The notes: generated by a model from the sequence alone, not told the origin. DNA of 64,000 nucleotides from Flagellimonas zhangzhouensis (GCF_900102925.1 NZ_FNKI01000002.1:1302001-1366000), one strand, 5' to 3'; numbered from the stretch's first letter, positions 26,939 through 37,134 are shown. A program made the numbers and translations.

Positions 26939-27979
26939 TTATTTGATATACTCAATCTTTTCGGGCACTTCAGCGTTTTGAATATCGAAAAAGCCTTGGT
27001 TTTCCATCCATTCGTTGCTGTACACTTTGCTCATGTATCTTGATCCATGGTCTGGGAATACCACAACCACATTGCTGTCTTCGGTAAATTCACCCTCCGT
27101 GTTCAATTGAAACAACGCTTGGGTGGCAGCACCACTGGTGTATCCTGCAAAAATACCCTCAGTTTGCGCCAATTTACGGGCCATGTGGGCACTTTCGCCA
27201 TCGGTAACCTTGATATAACGATCTATACTGTTAAAATCTGTAGCGGTTGGAATCAAGTTTTTACCCAAACCTTCAATTCGGTAGGGATATACTTCGTTGT
27301 GGTCGAACTCTCCAGTTTCGTGGTATTTTTTCAATACAGAACCGTAGGCATCAACCCCTAATATTTTAATATTTGGATTTTGCTCCTTTAAATAGCGTGC
27401 AATTCCAGAAATAGTCCCGCCTGTTCCACTACAAGCCACTAAATGAGTAATCTGTCCATTGGTCTGTTCCCAGATTTCAGGACCTGTGCTTTTATAGTGG
27501 GCATCAATATTCAATTCGTTAAAATATTGATTGATATAAATGGAATTTGGAGTTTCGCTATGCAATCTTTTAGCCACTTCGTAATACGATCTTGGATCAT
27601 CGGCGCTCACGTGTGCAGGACAAACGTAAACTTTGGCACCCATGGTACGAAGCATGTCAATCTTATCTGGAGATGATTTTGAGCTTACTGCCAAAATACA
27701 CTTGTAACCTTTTACGATACTCACCATGGCAAGACTAAATCCTGTGTTGCCCGAGGTGGTTTCGATAATGGTACTACCAGGTTTTAAAATACCTTTTTGC
27801 TCGGCTTCCTCAATGATATGATTTGCAATTCTATCTTTTGCGGAGTGCCCAGGATTAAAGGATTCCAATTTCGCGTAGAAGTTTCCAGAAAGTGGGGCTG
27901 TAATGTTGTTTAGCTTAACTAAGGGGGTACTTCCAATTAGGTCTAGGATATTGCTATGCGCATTTATCTGTTTCTTCAT
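26939..27979 (-). CDS. PLP-dependent cysteine synthase family enzyme, candidate cysteate synthase
   Basis: This 346-residue fold-type II PLP enzyme carries the cofactor lysine Lys48 in GHSAKDRIA and the substrate loop ETTSGNTG (73-80); the phosphate-binding glycine loop is [10 protein letters not shown] (about 182-191). It is most like the cystathionine beta-synthase/CysM branch rather than classical CysK. Because it neighbours a probable cysteate acyltransferase, a good candidate reaction is beta-replacement with sulfite to give L-cysteate, the amino acid precursor of capnine. Ordinary cysteine or cystathionine synthesis cannot be excluded from sequence alone. A -7-like TACATTTG (28033-28040) precedes it, and a terminator follows it. 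Confidence 0.85.
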   Translation of the reverse strand: MKKQINAHSNILDLIGSTPLVKLNNITAPLSGNFYAKLESFNPGHSAKDRIANHIIEEAEQKGILKPGSTIIETTSGNTGFSLAMVSIVKGYKCILAVSSKSSPDKIDMLRTMGAKVYVCPAHVSADDPRSYYEVAKRLHSETPNSIYINQYFNELNIDAHYKSTGPEIWEQTNGQITHLVACSGTGGTISGIARYLKEQNPNIKILGVDAYGSVLKKYHETGEFDHNEVYPYRIEGLGKNLIPTATDFNSIDRYIKVTDGESAHMARKLAQTEGIFAGYTSGAATQALFQLNTEGEFTEDSNVVVVFPDHGSRYMSKVYSNEWMENQGFFDIQNAEVPEKIEYIK

Positions 27980-28052
27980 AACTGGTATTAGGTAAGGAGC
28001 AACACTTATGGGGATAAGTAAATTACTCGCTGCAAATGTAATATTTTATTTT

Positions 28053-30191
28053 TTAATTGACTTTTCCTTCAAGATCTAAAATGAATGCGTACTCCTTTGC
28101 GGTTTCCTTCAAAGCTTCGAATCGGCCAGAAGCGCCACCGTGTCCAGCATCCATGTTGGTATCTAAAAACAAAAGATTATCGTCAGTTTTGTATTCTCTT
28201 AATTTGGCCACCCATTTAGCAGGTTCCCAATACTGCACTTGCGAATCGTGCAAACCAGTGGAAACGTACATATTAGGATAAGCTTTGGCCTCCACATTAT
28301 CGTATGGAGAATAGCTTTTGATGTAATCGTAATATTCTTTCTCATTTGGATTCCCCCATTCGTCATACTCTCCAGTAGTAAGTGGAATGGTATCGTCCAA
28401 CATGGTAGTGACCACATCCACAAAAGGTACTCCTGCAATAACGCCGTGATACAGCTCTGGAGCCATATTGATCACGGCTCCCATCAAAAGTCCACCAGCG
28501 GAACCGCCCATGGCGTACAAATGCTCTGGACTTGAGTAGTTGGAGTCAATCAAAAACTTGGAAACATCGATAAAATCGGTAAACGTGTTCTTTTTGGTGA
28601 AGAGTTTTCCATCTTCGTACCAAGGTCTTCCCAAGTACTCCCCTCCTCTTATATGCGCAATGGCATATACAAATCCCCTATCCAACAAACTCAAACGAAT
28701 GGATGAGAAATAAGGGTCGATAGTTGCGCCGTAGGAACCATAACCGTACTGCAACAACGGACTCGTACCATCTAAAGGCGTGTCTTTATGATAAACCAAA
28801 GAAATAGGCACTTTTACCCCATCTCTAGCCGTGGCCCAAAGACGTTCTGTTTTGTAATTGTTTTTATCAAAGGTGCCGCCAAGAACTTCTTGTTCCTTTT
28901 TGACGGTTTTCTCCTGAGTTTCCATATTAAAATCGATAATGGAATACGGAGCCCCCATTTCATTGTAATAATAGCGGAGTTCTTTGGTATCAAAATCTAG
29001 GTTGGTTGATGGGCCCGCTACGTAAGTTTCGCTATCAAAAGGCAAATAATAGCTATCGGAACCATCCCATTTGGAGATTTTCATCTTGTTGAGGCCATTA
29101 TCACGCTCTGAAAGCACATAATAGTCTTTAAAAATCTCAATATCTTCCAACAAAACGTCTTCTCGGTGTGGAATGAATTCTTTCCAGTTGTCGGAGGTGG
29201 TATTGTCCTCATCCGTGATCATCAACTTAAAGTTGGTGGCTTTGTCTTTATTAGTCAAGACATAAAAGTTGCCATCGTAATGCGAAATGGAATACTCCAC
29301 CCCTTTTTCCCTTGGTGAGAAAATGGTAAAATCACCCGTTGGATCATCTGCATTTAAAAAACGAAATTCAGTGGTCAATGTACTTCCTGAACCAATAACA
29401 ATGAATTTTCTTGATTTGGTCTTGTAAACAAATGTGTTGTAGGTAGAATCTTTTTCGTGAAATACCAACTCGTCCTCATCGGAGGAAGTTCCCAAAACAT
29501 GCTTGAAAATACGATCGGAACGAAGCGTAACTGGGTCTTTTTTGGTATAGAACAAAGTTTTATTGTCGTTGGCCCAAACAGAGCTTCCCGTGGTGTTCTC
29601 GATAATGTCAGGATAAATTTCACCTGTATCCAAATTCTTCACCTGAATATTGTATTGTCTTCTGGAAATGGTATCGGTTCCAAAAGTGGCCATGGTATTA
29701 TCTGGACTTACAGAAACACCCCTTAAATTGAAGAATTCATGACCCTCGGCCATCACATTACAGTCAAACAACAATTCCTCTTCGGCATCCAAAGATTCCT
29801 TTTTTCTAGAATAGATGGGATATTCTTTCCCCTCTTCGTATCGGGTAATATACCAGTAACCATCCATTTTGTAGGGTACAGAAGAATCGTCCTCTTTAAT
29901 TCTGGCCTTCATTTCCTTAAAAAGCTCTTCTTGAAAAGCTTGGGTATGGGCCGTCATTTTTTGGTAATACTCGTTCTCGGCATTCAAGTAATCCAAAACT
30001 TGTTGGTCCTCCCGATTGTTCATCCAATAATAGTCATCGATACGAACATCACCGTGCTTTTCTAGTTTGGTCGGATGTTTTGGGGCCACAGGGGGAGTTA
30101 AACTCATGGATTCTTCTTTACTGTTTTTACAAGAGCTTGCAAAAATAAGGCATAATCCCAGAATAAATACCTTTGGAATGTACTGTTTCAT
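28053..30191 (-). CDS. Prolyl oligopeptidase family S9A lipoprotein (PtrB-like)
   Basis: This 712-residue serine peptidase has a lipoprotein signal (lipobox FASSC, Cys near residue 21), so it sits in the envelope. A beta-propeller of about 400 residues covers the N-terminal part (typical start APKHPTKLEKHGDVRIDDYYW region), followed by the alpha/beta-hydrolase domain. The nucleophile is in GGSAGG (about 563), the aspartate in TGLHDSQV (about 645) and the histidine in DAGHGG (about 682). The arrangement matches oligopeptidase B, which cuts after basic residues, but the specificity cannot be confirmed. It is divergent from ybaB with a 59-base gap. Confidence 0.92.
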   Translation of the reverse strand: MKQYIPKVFILGLCLIFASSCKNSKEESMSLTPPVAPKHPTKLEKHGDVRIDDYYWMNNREDQQVLDYLNAENEYYQKMTAHTQAFQEELFKEMKARIKEDDSSVPYKMDGYWYITRYEEGKEYPIYSRKKESLDAEEELLFDCNVMAEGHEFFNLRGVSVSPDNTMATFGTDTISRRQYNIQVKNLDTGEIYPDIIENTTGSSVWANDNKTLFYTKKDPVTLRSDRIFKHVLGTSSDEDELVFHEKDSTYNTFVYKTKSRKFIVIGSGSTLTTEFRFLNADDPTGDFTIFSPREKGVEYSISHYDGNFYVLTNKDKATNFKLMITDEDNTTSDNWKEFIPHREDVLLEDIEIFKDYYVLSERDNGLNKMKISKWDGSDSYYLPFDSETYVAGPSTNLDFDTKELRYYYNEMGAPYSIIDFNMETQEKTVKKEQEVLGGTFDKNNYKTERLWATARDGVKVPISLVYHKDTPLDGTSPLLQYGYGSYGATIDPYFSSIRLSLLDRGFVYAIAHIRGGEYLGRPWYEDGKLFTKKNTFTDFIDVSKFLIDSNYSSPEHLYAMGGSAGGLLMGAVINMAPELYHGVIAGVPFVDVVTTMLDDTIPLTTGEYDEWGNPNEKEYYDYIKSYSPYDNVEAKAYPNMYVSTGLHDSQVQYWEPAKWVAKLREYKTDDNLLFLDTNMDAGHGGASGRFEALKETAKEYAFILDLEGKVN

Positions 30192-30192
30192 T

Positions 30193-30223
30193 GGTTAGTG
30201 TTTTAGCCAATTTACTACTTTTG
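30193..30223 (+). promoter_or_regulatory. Candidate promoter of ybaB
   Basis: The -7 element TACTTTTG (30216-30223) matches TAnnTTTG, with a TTGG -33-like element ending near 30194, about 22 bases upstream. The start codon is 27 bases downstream. Confidence 0.5.
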
Positions 30224-30250
30224 GGCTTACAATGAATTAAAATTGAACCT

Positions 30251-30577
30251 ATGTTTGGAGATTTAATGGGAATGATGGGCAAACTAAAAGAAGCCCAGAA
30301 AAAAGTGGAAGCCACAAAAGAACGATTGAACACGGTTATGGTAGATGAACAATCTTCGGATGGCAAATTAAAAGTGACCTTGACTGCGAATCGGGAAATT
30401 AAGTCTATCTCCATTGATGATTCGTTGTTGGAAGACAAAGAACAATTGGAAGATTACTTGATTTTAACCCTCAATAAAGCTATCGAAAAAGCAACTAAAA
30501 TCAACGAAGTTGAATTGGCCGCTGTTGCCAAAGAAGGCATGCCCAATATTCCTGGGATGGATGCTTTTATGAAGTAG
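30251..30577 (+). CDS. YbaB/EbfC family nucleoid-associated protein
   Basis: This 108-residue cytosolic protein binds DNA as a dimer and helps organise the nucleoid. The family pattern is clear: an N-terminal glycine/methionine-rich start ([18 protein letters not shown]), a helix pair, and the conserved C-terminal helix [16 protein letters not shown] segment ending [12 protein letters not shown]. In many bacteria the gene is next to dnaX and recR, but here it stands alone, opposite a prolyl oligopeptidase gene. The length is typical. Confidence 0.93.
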   Translation: MFGDLMGMMGKLKEAQKKVEATKERLNTVMVDEQSSDGKLKVTLTANREIKSISIDDSLLEDKEQLEDYLILTLNKAIEKATKINEVELAAVAKEGMPNIPGMDAFMK

Positions 30578-30940
30578 ATAGCAGTTAGTATATAGTAATC
30601 AGTTATCAGTAGTCAGAGGTCTGAAATCTGAAATCTGTCGTCAGTTCGAGTGTTCTGAAAGCGTTTCTGAATGTATCGAGAACGAGTTCGAATAGCTGGA
30701 TTACTAGATTCTTGGATTGCAAGATTTTAAATGATATTGAACTTGAGTTTGATACATGAACTTAAATTGTCAGTTCGAGTGTTCCGAAAGCATTTCGGAA
30801 TGTATCGAGAACGGTTCGGATATCTAGATTTTTGGATTGTTGGATTTTTAGATGCTCTTGAGCTTGATACTTGAACTTAAATTGTCAGGTCGAGCGCAGT
30901 CGAGACCCAATGACTTCTAGACTTCGCCCGAAATGACAAA
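30578..30940. repeat. Tandem units with REP-like palindromes
   Basis: This 363-base gap has no gene. It holds three spaced units. Palindrome-bearing copies start at about 30640, 30769 and 30884; each begins GTCAG(T/G)TCGAG and ends in TCGAGA. In the second copy the core TTCCGAAA-GCA-TTTCGGAA is a perfect 8-bp stem; the first has one mismatch and the third is a short variant (GGTCGAGCGCAGTCGAGACC). Between copies, AT-rich segments such as TTGATAC(A/T)TGAACTTAAATT are repeated too, giving a period of about 115-129 bases. This looks like a dispersed flavobacterial intergenic repeat family. Confidence 0.75.
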
Positions 30941-31966
30941 TCATCCAATAGTTTTTAGGATTTTCAAAAAATGGGCATGCATTTCGTCGGTGTAGTCCAA
31001 ATGCGTAACTATGCGCAATTTTCCTTGCCCCATTCCAATGATGGAAACTTTGTTTTGCGTCAACTGGGCCAAGAATTCCTCGGATGACATTTTTTCTTCA
31101 TCAATCTCAAAAATGATGATATTGGTTTCAATCGGTTCTACTTTTTTAATGAAATCCAACGAACCCAAAAGCTCCCCTATTTCTTCTGCTTTTTTATGAT
31201 CTTCTGCTAATCGCTCGATATTGTTTGCCAAGGCGTAAATTCCAGCCGCAGCCAAAAATCCAGACTGTCGCATACCTCCACCAAATACTTTTCGGATTCG
31301 AAGTGCTTTATCGATATCAGCTTTGCTTCCCAATAAAACGGAACCCACAGGGCAACCCATTCCTTTGCTTAAGCAAACACTGATTGTATCAAACAATTGA
31401 CCGTATGCTTTTGGGTCCTCCCCTTTTTTTACCAGGGCGTTCCACAAACGAGCGCCATCCAAATGATATTTTAAATGGTGTTCGTCACAAACCTTTCGGA
31501 TTTTCTTCAATTCTTCAAAATCCCAGCAAGCTCCTCCGCCTTTATTAGTGGTATTTTCGATACACACCAAAGTAGTTAAAGGACTATGGTAAAAATCAGG
31601 TGGGTTTATGGAGGCTTCCACTTGTTTTGCGGTCATCATGCCTCGCTCTCCATCTACCAATTTACAGGAAACGCCACTGTTGAAACTTACGCCACCACCC
31701 TCATAATTATAAATATGGGCGTATTTGTCGCAGATCAACTGGTCTCCTGGTTGGGTATGGATTTTAATTGCCGTTTGGTTGGTCATGGTGCCGCTTGGAA
31801 AAAATAAAGCAGCTTCCATCCCAAAATAGTCGGCCACTTTAGCCTCCAAAGCATTAACGGTCGGGTCGTTTTTAAAAACATCGTCCCCAACCTTAGCAGC
31901 CATCATGGCCTCCAACATTCCTGCTGAAGGCCTTGTGACTGTATCACTTATAAGATTAATTATCAT
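30941..31966 (-). CDS. ltaE: Low-specificity L-threonine aldolase
   Basis: This 341-residue PLP enzyme splits L-threonine into glycine and acetaldehyde. The cofactor lysine is Lys201 in CLSKGMGCPVGS, and the conserved DGARLWNA (170-177) and FFPSGTMTNQ (55-64) match the threonine aldolase/GntG family. The start is ATG at 31966 (MIINLISDTVTRPS), with the typical SDT-TRP opening. The family also accepts other beta-hydroxy amino acids, so the physiological substrate is open. Its stop codon borders the repeat region at 30.6-30.9 kb. Confidence 0.92.
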   Translation of the reverse strand: MIINLISDTVTRPSAGMLEAMMAAKVGDDVFKNDPTVNALEAKVADYFGMEAALFFPSGTMTNQTAIKIHTQPGDQLICDKYAHIYNYEGGGVSFNSGVSCKLVDGERGMMTAKQVEASINPPDFYHSPLTTLVCIENTTNKGGGACWDFEELKKIRKVCDEHHLKYHLDGARLWNALVKKGEDPKAYGQLFDTISVCLSKGMGCPVGSVLLGSKADIDKALRIRKVFGGGMRQSGFLAAAGIYALANNIERLAEDHKKAEEIGELLGSLDFIKKVEPIETNIIIFEIDEEKMSSEEFLAQLTQNKVSIIGMGQGKLRIVTHLDYTDEMHAHFLKILKTIG

Positions 31967-32077
31967 AAAAGTTCAAATTCAAAAATAAAGTCCAAATACA
32001 ATACCTTATTTTATTATCAAGATTTCATACTCTTTTCATTGAATCACAATTGACTCTTGAACTTGTTCTTGAATTTT

Positions 32078-34480
32078 TTAATCCATGCAGTCCATCCCGA
32101 TCGGTGATCCATCAGGGATTTTCTCTACAGGAATCAATTTAAATTCTGAAGGCTCTTTTGCAAAAGCATCTATTCTACGTACCATTTCAGAAGCAGTAGC
32201 ACTTTTTCCACTGCTCAACAATTGGGCTTTCAATTCACCCAATGTTTGGTTCGCAATCGCATTTACTTGAGGGTGCACTTCGTTGTGAGCAGCCAAGTTC
32301 ATGATGTGGTACAACACTCTATAGTTAATGGTATTCTGTACTTCCGCTTCGTAAGCATCTTTATGGCTGGATCCTATTGTCCCATCGATAACTTCATCCA
32401 ATACTTCTTCAAGACCCAAGTTGTTTTTATCCAAACTCTTTTGCTGAATCAATCGGGAAGCACGCTGAGGGTGCAATAAAAGACCCAAGGTCATATCTGC
32501 AGAAGTTTCAGTAGCTGCTAGTGCATCAAAACTTACTCCTGTTCTGCTGTTGATGGACTCTCTGGTACGGTTAAAACCAATAGCTCTTGGTGGGAACAAG
32601 GCTAATTTATCCTTTGGAATGGCAATTACGGAAGCATCCAATGTTTTTAGAATAGCCTCCATGGCATCTTCCTGAACAGCTTTGCTTACCATTTCAACTG
32701 GGGTTTGACCTCCATCTTTTACGGCATAATTATAATCCAAACCACCAACTATTTTAGAAACAGCTTCGGTTTGGTATCTATGGAAAAAGTAAATGGGTAC
32801 AAACACATCTTCCAAAACTGAATACGGCTCACCAGTTTTTATGTTATCAATAGAAAAATTGTCGATAGCTTGTTTTCTGATGGCCAACATAGCGTCCAAT
32901 TCTTCACTAGCACTCTTGCCATTATCCCACAAATGCGCCAAATAGTGCGCACCACCTTGTGGTCTTGCATCTTGATCGGAAATATAACGCAATCCTGCAT
33001 CCTGAGCTTCTTTTAAGATGGCATTCAATGCTGCTTTCTCATCAGTACCCTCAGGAAAATCGGTATAAGCATATTTTACTATGACTTTATCCCATTCCCC
33101 GATTCCAGTATCGTATGCATTGGCGAAACTAATATCATCACCATCCAACTCAAATTGTGGGTGTGGATAATCCATTACGGAAGCACGATTGTTGGTGCTT
33201 GCTGCAAAGTTGTGTGTAAACCCTAAAGTATGGCCAATTTCGTGTGCGGAAAGCTGACGGATTCTAGCCAATGCCATTTCCAACATCGGTTCGTAATTGT
33301 CGTCTCTTTCTTCAAATGGCTTGTTCATCAAAGCTTGGGCAATCAAGAAATCTTGACGGATTCGAAGACTTCCCAAACTAACGTGTCCTTTTAGGATTTC
33401 ACCAGTTCTAGGGTCAACAACACTGCTACCGTAGCTCCAACCTCTTGTGGAACGGTGCACCCATTGCACTACATTATAACGAACATCCAATGGATCTGCA
33501 TCGTCTGGCAACATTTTCATTTGAAAAGCATCTTTGTAACCAGCAGCTTCAAAAGCTTGGTTCCACCATTTACCACCATCCAACAAAGCGGAACGGATGG
33601 GTTCTGGTGTTCCGTTATCCAAATAATAAATAATTGGCTCCACAGCTTCACTTACGGCTGCATTAGGGTCTTTCTTTTCCAAGTGATGTCTCCTTGTTGA
33701 CCTTTTAATGAGAGATTCTTGCACTGGAGTTGCATAATCGTAATACGAAAAAGGATAACCGCCACTTCTTGGGTCAAAATCCCGCTTTTCAAATTCATAT
33801 TCGGGCAATGCTATTAAAGAATGATGCTGTGCAACAGTCACCAAACCTGGAGTTGGTGTCACAGATCTGATAAAATACCCTTGAGGGTCACCTTTAAAGG
33901 TTAAGGTTACATCAAACTCCACATTTTTAGGAAATGCCTTGGTTCTGTCAAATGCCCATGCACTTTTGGATTTGTCCAAATTGTACGAGCCTTGCTTTCT
34001 CATTTTTAAACGGTTGGAAACTCCATGTGCATCGCGCATCAAGAAATCGGTGAAATCGATTAGGTAGCTTCCGTCGGATTCTTCCTCGATTTTAAAACCT
34101 TCCAAAACTGATTTGGCAAACGCCTGCTCTACAGCTTTACGTTCCAAATCATTGTCTGTGATGGCTCTAAACGTCAAATTGGGTTGAATCAATAATAATT
34201 TGGTGCCCGCTTTTCTAAAAAAAACGACTTGCTCATTTCCTAACTGACCACGGTCCAGACCAAGATCGTTACTTCCTACACCACTACTTAGAGCATACAC
34301 ATACAGGAATTCCTTTTCAAGGTCATCTACCTGCAAATAAATTTTGTCGGTGCTATCGTCATAGAAAAAGTTGAAATAGCCGCTGAATTTTTGGAAATCT
34401 TTTGTTTTCTCAAAAGTTTGGGCTCCCAGACCCAAACAGGCCATTAAAAAAAGGGATAAGAGGGATACTGAATTCTTCAT
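32078..34480 (-). CDS. Large secreted zinc-dependent metalloprotease (DUF5117/DUF5118-type)
   Basis: This 800-residue protein has a signal peptide (MKNSVSLLSLFLMACLGLGAQ, residues 1-21). The zinc site is the extended motif HEIGHTLGFTHN near residue 412, with three histidine ligands and the catalytic glutamate, as in metzincin-type peptidases. The N-terminal part fits the Bacteroidota DUF5117/5118 modules and the C-terminal part the DUF4953-like helical region, which usually come together. It probably acts in the periplasm or outside the cell; the substrate is unknown. A 110-base gap separates it from the threonine aldolase gene on the same strand. Confidence 0.9.
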   Translation of the reverse strand: MKNSVSLLSLFLMACLGLGAQTFEKTKDFQKFSGYFNFFYDDSTDKIYLQVDDLEKEFLYVYALSSGVGSNDLGLDRGQLGNEQVVFFRKAGTKLLLIQPNLTFRAITDNDLERKAVEQAFAKSVLEGFKIEEESDGSYLIDFTDFLMRDAHGVSNRLKMRKQGSYNLDKSKSAWAFDRTKAFPKNVEFDVTLTFKGDPQGYFIRSVTPTPGLVTVAQHHSLIALPEYEFEKRDFDPRSGGYPFSYYDYATPVQESLIKRSTRRHHLEKKDPNAAVSEAVEPIIYYLDNGTPEPIRSALLDGGKWWNQAFEAAGYKDAFQMKMLPDDADPLDVRYNVVQWVHRSTRGWSYGSSVVDPRTGEILKGHVSLGSLRIRQDFLIAQALMNKPFEERDDNYEPMLEMALARIRQLSAHEIGHTLGFTHNFAASTNNRASVMDYPHPQFELDGDDISFANAYDTGIGEWDKVIVKYAYTDFPEGTDEKAALNAILKEAQDAGLRYISDQDARPQGGAHYLAHLWDNGKSASEELDAMLAIRKQAIDNFSIDNIKTGEPYSVLEDVFVPIYFFHRYQTEAVSKIVGGLDYNYAVKDGGQTPVEMVSKAVQEDAMEAILKTLDASVIAIPKDKLALFPPRAIGFNRTRESINSRTGVSFDALAATETSADMTLGLLLHPQRASRLIQQKSLDKNNLGLEEVLDEVIDGTIGSSHKDAYEAEVQNTINYRVLYHIMNLAAHNEVHPQVNAIANQTLGELKAQLLSSGKSATASEMVRRIDAFAKEPSEFKLIPVEKIPDGSPIGMDCMD

Positions 34481-34676
34481 AATTTGGTTGAAATATTGCC
34501 CCCTAAATTATGGAAATCATTTTAAAAAATTAGTTTTCTAATAGACATTCAAACTATTGTTCAATTTGATAAAATTGCATGAATATTTTTATGGGGTTTG
34601 TTTTTTGAAGGCTTAATTTTTTTGTGATGTTCATTTCATAAGCCGTTGAAATTCCATATTTTAAGGAAAAACAAAT

Positions 34677-36143
34677 ATGGGCCCACCAATCGACAAATCC
34701 ATCTTCTCCAGCTATACCAAAAAGGACGGCCTTTTTGACGAAGTTTTCAAAAACAATGGCGATGTTAAATCTGTGTACCAGAAGCTTTTAGATCTTTATG
34801 GGTCTAGAACCATTGAGGACTACGTAAACTTGAATACCAAGGCAAAATCCTCATTTTTCAACCAAGGAATCACATTTCAAGTGTATGGTGATGAGCATAG
34901 TCAGGAGAAAATTTTCCCTTTTGACCTTTTTCCTCGAATAATCTCCAAAGAAGAATGGGATATTATTGAAAAAGGGGCCATTCAACGAAACATTGCCCTC
35001 AATCATTTTCTATGGGATGTGTACCACGAAAAGAAGATTGTAAAGGATAAAATTGTGCCCTTGGAACTTTTGAGCTCCTCTCCTAACTATCTGCATCAAA
35101 TGATGGGTGTTGACCCACCGAATGGAATATACAACCATATTTCTGGGACCGATATTATTAAACATTCCGATGGCAATTATTATGTATTGGAAGATAATAT
35201 TAGGTGTCCCTCAGGCGTAAGCTATGTTATCTGTAACCGAACAGCTCTAAAAAGGGCATTGTTTGGCGTTTTTAACCATTACAAAACCTATAGCGTTACC
35301 AACTATGCAGAAAACTTGTTGAATCTTCTGGAAACTGCGAAACCACAGGGCGTAGACACTCCCGTTTGTGTAGTAATTACTCCAGGTAGGTTCAATTCCG
35401 CCTATTATGAGCATTCCTATTTAGCGAAGGCCATGGGTGTTGAATTGGTGGAAGGACGTGATCTTTTTGTCGAGAACGATTTTGTGTACATGAAAACCAC
35501 CCAAGGTCCAGTTCGGGTGGATGTAGTTTACCGTAGAATAGATGATTTGTTCATTGATCCTATGGAATTTCATCCTGATTCTACTCTCGGCGTACCTGGA
35601 TTGTTCGCTGCCTATAAAAAAGGAAACGTGACCATCGCCAATGCGCCTGGAACTGGAGTTGCTGATGATAAGGCCATTTATACCTACATGCCAGACATTA
35701 TAAAGTATTATTTGAACGAAGAGCCCATCTTAAAAAATGTACATACTTACCATTGTAGCCGACCTGATGAGCTTAAATATGTGTTGGATAATATTAAGGA
35801 CTTGGTAATTAAACCTGTGGATGAGGCTGGTGGTTACGGAATTTCCATTGGAAACCGATTGACCAAAGCTGAAATTGACACGGTAAAGGAAGAAATAAAA
35901 GCCGCCCCAAGAAAATATGTGGCCCAACCTATTATGTCACTTTCGGTTCATCCTACCTATATAGACCAAAAAGAATCCTTTGAGCAACGCCATATCGACC
36001 TTAGGACTTTCACTGTGCTGGGTAAAGACGAACAATTTGTGTTGAAAGGTGGATTAACACGGGTCGCATTAAAAGAAGGAAATCTTATTGTAAACTCATC
36101 CCAAGGCGGTGGTTCCAAGGACACCTGGGTACTAAAAGAATAA
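34677..36143 (+). CDS. Circularly permuted ATP-grasp type 2 protein (DUF404/DUF407)
   Basis: This 488-residue cytosolic protein has the length and motifs of the circularly permuted ATP-grasp family: the N-terminal part HSDGNYYVLEDNIRCPSG (about 162-179) and CVVITPGRFNSAYYEHS, then DLVIKPVDEAGGYG (about 377-390) for nucleotide and Mg binding, and RPIDLRTF-like HIDLRTF near 437. ATP-grasp enzymes activate a carboxylate as an acyl phosphate and join it to an amine, so a peptide ligase role is expected. The gene is 4 bases from the alpha-E gene, and transglutaminase follows, a conserved three-gene set. Substrate and product are unknown. Confidence 0.92.
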   Translation: MGPPIDKSIFSSYTKKDGLFDEVFKNNGDVKSVYQKLLDLYGSRTIEDYVNLNTKAKSSFFNQGITFQVYGDEHSQEKIFPFDLFPRIISKEEWDIIEKGAIQRNIALNHFLWDVYHEKKIVKDKIVPLELLSSSPNYLHQMMGVDPPNGIYNHISGTDIIKHSDGNYYVLEDNIRCPSGVSYVICNRTALKRALFGVFNHYKTYSVTNYAENLLNLLETAKPQGVDTPVCVVITPGRFNSAYYEHSYLAKAMGVELVEGRDLFVENDFVYMKTTQGPVRVDVVYRRIDDLFIDPMEFHPDSTLGVPGLFAAYKKGNVTIANAPGTGVADDKAIYTYMPDIIKYYLNEEPILKNVHTYHCSRPDELKYVLDNIKDLVIKPVDEAGGYGISIGNRLTKAEIDTVKEEIKAAPRKYVAQPIMSLSVHPTYIDQKESFEQRHIDLRTFTVLGKDEQFVLKGGLTRVALKEGNLIVNSSQGGGSKDTWVLKE

Positions 36144-36147
36144 TTTT

Positions 36148-37095
36148 ATGCTTGCAAGAGTAGCCAACAACCTATTTTGGATGGGTAGATATATTGAACG
36201 TGCAGAACATATTGCTCGTTTTATGAACGTGAATTATTTCTCATCCCTCGATGCGCCGCATCAACTTTCACAATCACGACAATTTGTATTACGATCCATG
36301 CTTTTTATGGTGGGCGACCCCGTTATGGACGATTCCATTGAATTGAATGAAGAAGAAGTTTTATACGATATCGGTTTGAACAAGGATAAATTCTATTCTG
36401 TTTTAAGCAGTATTAAATTGGCTCGTGAGAATGCCAGTAGTTCTCGGGATTTGATTTCCACGGAACTTTTTGAAGCTCTGAACAAGTTTTATCACTTTGT
36501 GATAGATTATCCGTCAGAGACTTACATGAAAACCAACTTATACGATTTTACGGTTAATGTAACGGAGATGACGGCCGTGCTTCGCGGTAAAATTAGGGGT
36601 ACTCTGTTACATGATGAAGTTTATGCCATCATTATGTTAGGCGTGAACATAGAGCGGGCAATTCAGATAACTAGAATCGTAAATACAAAGTTCAACGATG
36701 CCTTGATGGCCCAAGGAAGTTATGGTGACCCCATTGGCAACAGTTACGAATGGAGCACCCTGCTAAAATGTGCCGAATCGTACGACATGATGCGCCGCTT
36801 GTATAAAAAATCACCAAATAGCACCTCTACTTTAGAGTTTTTATTGCTCAATCCGAACTGTCCACGTTCCTTTATGAACTGCATCAACCAAGTGTACAAA
36901 CATATTTTGGTGTTGGACAAAAAAGTGGAATATGCCAAAGCATCCACTGCGTTTCAGGTTGGGAAAATACGTGCAGAATATGAGTTTAAATTAATAGAAG
37001 AAATACAAGAAGACATTCAGGGCAACTTAAACAACATTCTTAACAAAATGTTCAAAATTAGCGAGAACATGGAGAAAGAATTCTTCCACTACTAG
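36148..37095 (+). CDS. Alpha-E domain protein (DUF403)
   Basis: This 315-residue all-helical protein starts MLARVANNLFWMGRYIERAEH, the hallmark opening of the alpha-E family, and shows further helices with charged E/R pairs such as LLGV-like IIMLGVNIERAIQITRIV. Alpha-E proteins almost always accompany a circularly permuted ATP-grasp and a transglutaminase-like protein. Their biochemical role is unknown; comparative genomics has suggested a part in a peptide synthesis and processing system. It overlaps nothing but starts 4 bases after the ATP-grasp stop, so the two are surely co-expressed. Confidence 0.92.
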   Translation: MLARVANNLFWMGRYIERAEHIARFMNVNYFSSLDAPHQLSQSRQFVLRSMLFMVGDPVMDDSIELNEEEVLYDIGLNKDKFYSVLSSIKLARENASSSRDLISTELFEALNKFYHFVIDYPSETYMKTNLYDFTVNVTEMTAVLRGKIRGTLLHDEVYAIIMLGVNIERAIQITRIVNTKFNDALMAQGSYGDPIGNSYEWSTLLKCAESYDMMRRLYKKSPNSTSTLEFLLLNPNCPRSFMNCINQVYKHILVLDKKVEYAKASTAFQVGKIRAEYEFKLIEEIQEDIQGNLNNILNKMFKISENMEKEFFHY

Positions 37096-37134
37096 TCGAA
37101 TTTAATTAAATTGGCCCGATTTTAAATGCGGTGA

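Noticed and set aside
30578..30940. Spaced palindromes as a CRISPR array
   Set aside because: Only three diverged copies with similar, not unique, spacers and no cas genes.
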